DNA of 64,000 bases, from the NCBI GenBank assembly GCA_910579805.1, contig CAJTWM010000013.1, positions 34,630-98,629 on the forward strand, read 5' to 3'. The notes under the pieces are model-generated. The model was not told the origin of the DNA, made no database searches, and was given only the letters and a program-made list of their open reading frames with translations. Source of the DNA: an uncultured Lachnospiraceae bacterium. Lineage in GTDB: Bacteria > Bacillota > Clostridia > Lachnospirales > Lachnospiraceae. Positions 62,934 through 64,000 of the stretch are shown here, piece by piece; the stretch's first letter is position 1, and the number at the start of each line of letters is the position of its first letter. A program made the translations under genes and the position numbers.

Positions 62934-63341
62934 TTATTCGTTCTCTTTTTCCTCCCGTAGCTGCTCCAATACCGCTTTCAGCTTCCCCGGAATGGGCAGC
63001 CCCGTCCGGGCGGCATTCTCCAAAATAGAGATGCCCTCATTGGAAAGGTAAAAGAAGATGACCGCCGTCCGCAGGACGCTCCCCTCCCGGATGACGTGGG
63101 CGTCTATGATATGCCCCACCGCCACAAGGCAGAAAATAACCACCTTCTTAAAAATACCTTTGAATCCCACCTCGCTGGAGAGCTTCTTCTCCACCGCTGC
63201 CGCCATCAATCCCGTGGCATAATCCACGATGACAAACACCACTAAAGCATAAAGGAAGCCGTCAAAGCCTCCCATGACCGCGCCCAGCGCACCGCCGAGC
63301 GCCGCGAACGCATACTGCGCCGCCTCGATAAAATTCTTCAT
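62934..63341 (-). CDS. Phage holin family protein
   Basis: 135 residues with about three to four membrane segments (VFVIVDYATGLMAAAVEK, VVIFCLVAVGHIIDAHVI) and a charged C-terminus (LEQLREEKENE). FLYALVVFVIVDYATGL is the pattern of the Cp-1/toxin-secretion type holins. It makes the membrane pore that releases endolysin. ATG at 63341 has GGAGG upstream. Confidence 0.88.
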   Translation of the reverse strand: MKNFIEAAQYAFAALGGALGAVMGGFDGFLYALVVFVIVDYATGLMAAAVEKKLSSEVGFKGIFKKVVIFCLVAVGHIIDAHVIREGSVLRTAVIFFYLSNEGISILENAARTGLPIPGKLKAVLEQLREEKENE

Positions 63342-63370
63342 TCCAATTCCTCCTTCTGGTTTTGGGTAAG

Positions 63371-63402
63371 AAAAAAGCGGCTGCCCGCAGTGGGCAGTCC
63401 GC
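63371..63402 (-). terminator. Terminator upstream of the holin gene
   Basis: GCGGACTGCCC / GGGCAGCCGC (one bulge) followed by TTTTTTC on the minus strand, after the 63423 stop. Confidence 0.8.
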
Positions 63403-63422
63403 CTGTTCCTAAAATAATGTTT

Positions 63423-63794
63423 TTACAGTTTTGTCCTCTCTCCCGTCAGTATATTGACCACCGTGGCGCCTTCCCCGAATGCTGCCCTTGCCTCCGCAAG
63501 CGCCTCCCCGGAAAGCCCCCTGTGGTTCCTGCGGTATTCCGCGATGCTTTCCTCATTCTGTGCATCCCGTTTTCTTGCTGTTGCCTCCCTGCTAAAAGGG
63601 TATCCTGCGTATTCCAGCTTCTCGCAGAAGTCATCCATCAGGCAGCGCGCATTGCTCTTCCACCTGATTGCGCCGTCCTCATCAACCGTAGCCTTTTCAT
63701 CCGCCTGCGCCACCGCCTTTTTCACTTCCTCCTCTGCATTCCTCTTCCAGAAATCCCCAAGGCTCCCGTTTATCTCTCTTTCAAATCTCGTCAT
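63423..63794 (-). CDS. Small phage protein, unknown function
   Basis: 123 residues, charged and helical (EINGSLGDFWKRNAEEEVKKA), no membrane segment or motif recognised. ATG at 63794 (MTRFEREING) has GGAGGG seven bases upstream. Its position before the holin suggests a late structural-accessory protein or lysis regulator. Confidence 0.65.
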   Translation of the reverse strand: MTRFEREINGSLGDFWKRNAEEEVKKAVAQADEKATVDEDGAIRWKSNARCLMDDFCEKLEYAGYPFSREATARKRDAQNEESIAEYRRNHRGLSGEALAEARAAFGEGATVVNILTGERTKL

Positions 63795-63886
63795 TGTGAT
63801 TCCCTCCATTTTTCGTGTTTTCCCTTTCGGTATTACATTAATCACTCTGAACGGGGATAAAAGCAACTAAAATGTCAGAATAAATG

Positions 63887-64000
63887 TCACAATAAAAATT
63901 CCGGGAACTGTGCATAGTACACAATGCCGCAGAGCACGAAATATATGAATATTATCCCCCTTGGGAGCCACCAGTTTCCCGCTTCAGAGCCACCCGGAAA
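63887..64000 (-). CDS. Partial phage ORF with one membrane segment (right edge)
   Basis: Only the last 37 codons are in view: FPGGSEAGNWWLPRGI, then IFIYFVLCGIVYYAQF, ending EFLL and a stop at 63887-63889. One clear membrane segment. It continues past the right edge; no family recognised. Confidence 0.5.
   Translation of the reverse strand, partial: FPGGSEAGNWWLPRGIIFIYFVLCGIVYYAQFPEFLL

Larger units (their letters stand above)
59681..64000. mobile_element. Prophage, integrase/lysis end (continues past right edge)
   Basis: Co-directional phage genes: two unknown ORFs, holin, endolysin, two small excisionase-like proteins and a tyrosine integrase. The lysis genes next to the integrase mark the end of an integrated phage. 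Structural genes are not in view. Confidence 0.85.

Overview
The window looks like chromosome from an anaerobic, butyrate-forming Clostridia, most likely Lachnospiraceae. The evidence is a complete thl-crt-hbd-bcd-etfB-etfA set, low-to-moderate GC, AGGAGG-type ribosome sites, Gram-positive surface machinery (sortase B, LCP protein, NlpC/P60 hydrolase, TagGH-like exporter), agr-type signalling and Tn916-like integrases. Every gene I can support is on the minus strand, so the region is read right to left. I saw no rRNA, tRNA or CRISPR array.

Region by region (plus coordinates). 1-5106: a probable RiPP or signalling-peptide operon. It starts with a 27-residue Cys-containing peptide, then an ABC exporter (ATPase and permease), a CPBP-family membrane protease, an agr-like LytTR regulator and histidine kinase, and a radical SAM maturase cut by the window edge. 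5248-8270: an ECF sigma/anti-sigma pair and an exported alpha/beta hydrolase. 8504-12295: YbaK-like deacylase and a pantothenate operon (panD, panC, panB and a Rossmann/DUF2520 reductase candidate). 12302-32189: a surface-glycopolymer region with three proteins sharing an unusual ARDG-containing domain (one a 1620-residue glycosyltransferase/HAD fusion), a TagH-like ATPase fused to an extracellular domain, its TagG-like partner, GT2 and GT4 transferases, an SPKTG-anchored protein, an LCP protein and a class B sortase. dgt lies inside this stretch. 32268-33974: an isolated tyrosine recombinase and a gene-free stretch. 33975-38695: a four-gene ABC-2 export system. 39001-45483: the butyryl-CoA pathway.

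45902-51173: an M23 peptidase gene split by a 4,144-bp serine-recombinase element. The element is bounded by 12-bp direct repeats and carries a methyl-accepting chemotaxis protein, the recombinase and a TnpW-like small gene. Joining the halves at the repeat restores one 376-codon frame with both zinc-binding motifs. 51357-57330: hibernation factor hpf, a cluster of DnaA-box-like sites, an NlpC/P60 hydrolase with a WalR-type box, trxB, an SDR and a MATE exporter flanked by MITE-like repeats. 57693-59428: a tyrosine phosphatase and a candidate TRADD-N-associated membrane protein. 59681-64000: the end of a prophage (integrase, two small excisionase-like proteins, endolysin, holin and two phage ORFs) that continues past the right edge.

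A dispersed hairpin element recurs in front of unrelated genes (368, 8270, 10327, 11221, 35273, 38695, upstream of 42276). In several cases its tail forms the ribosome binding site. Product names rest on motif recognition by eye; no database search was run.
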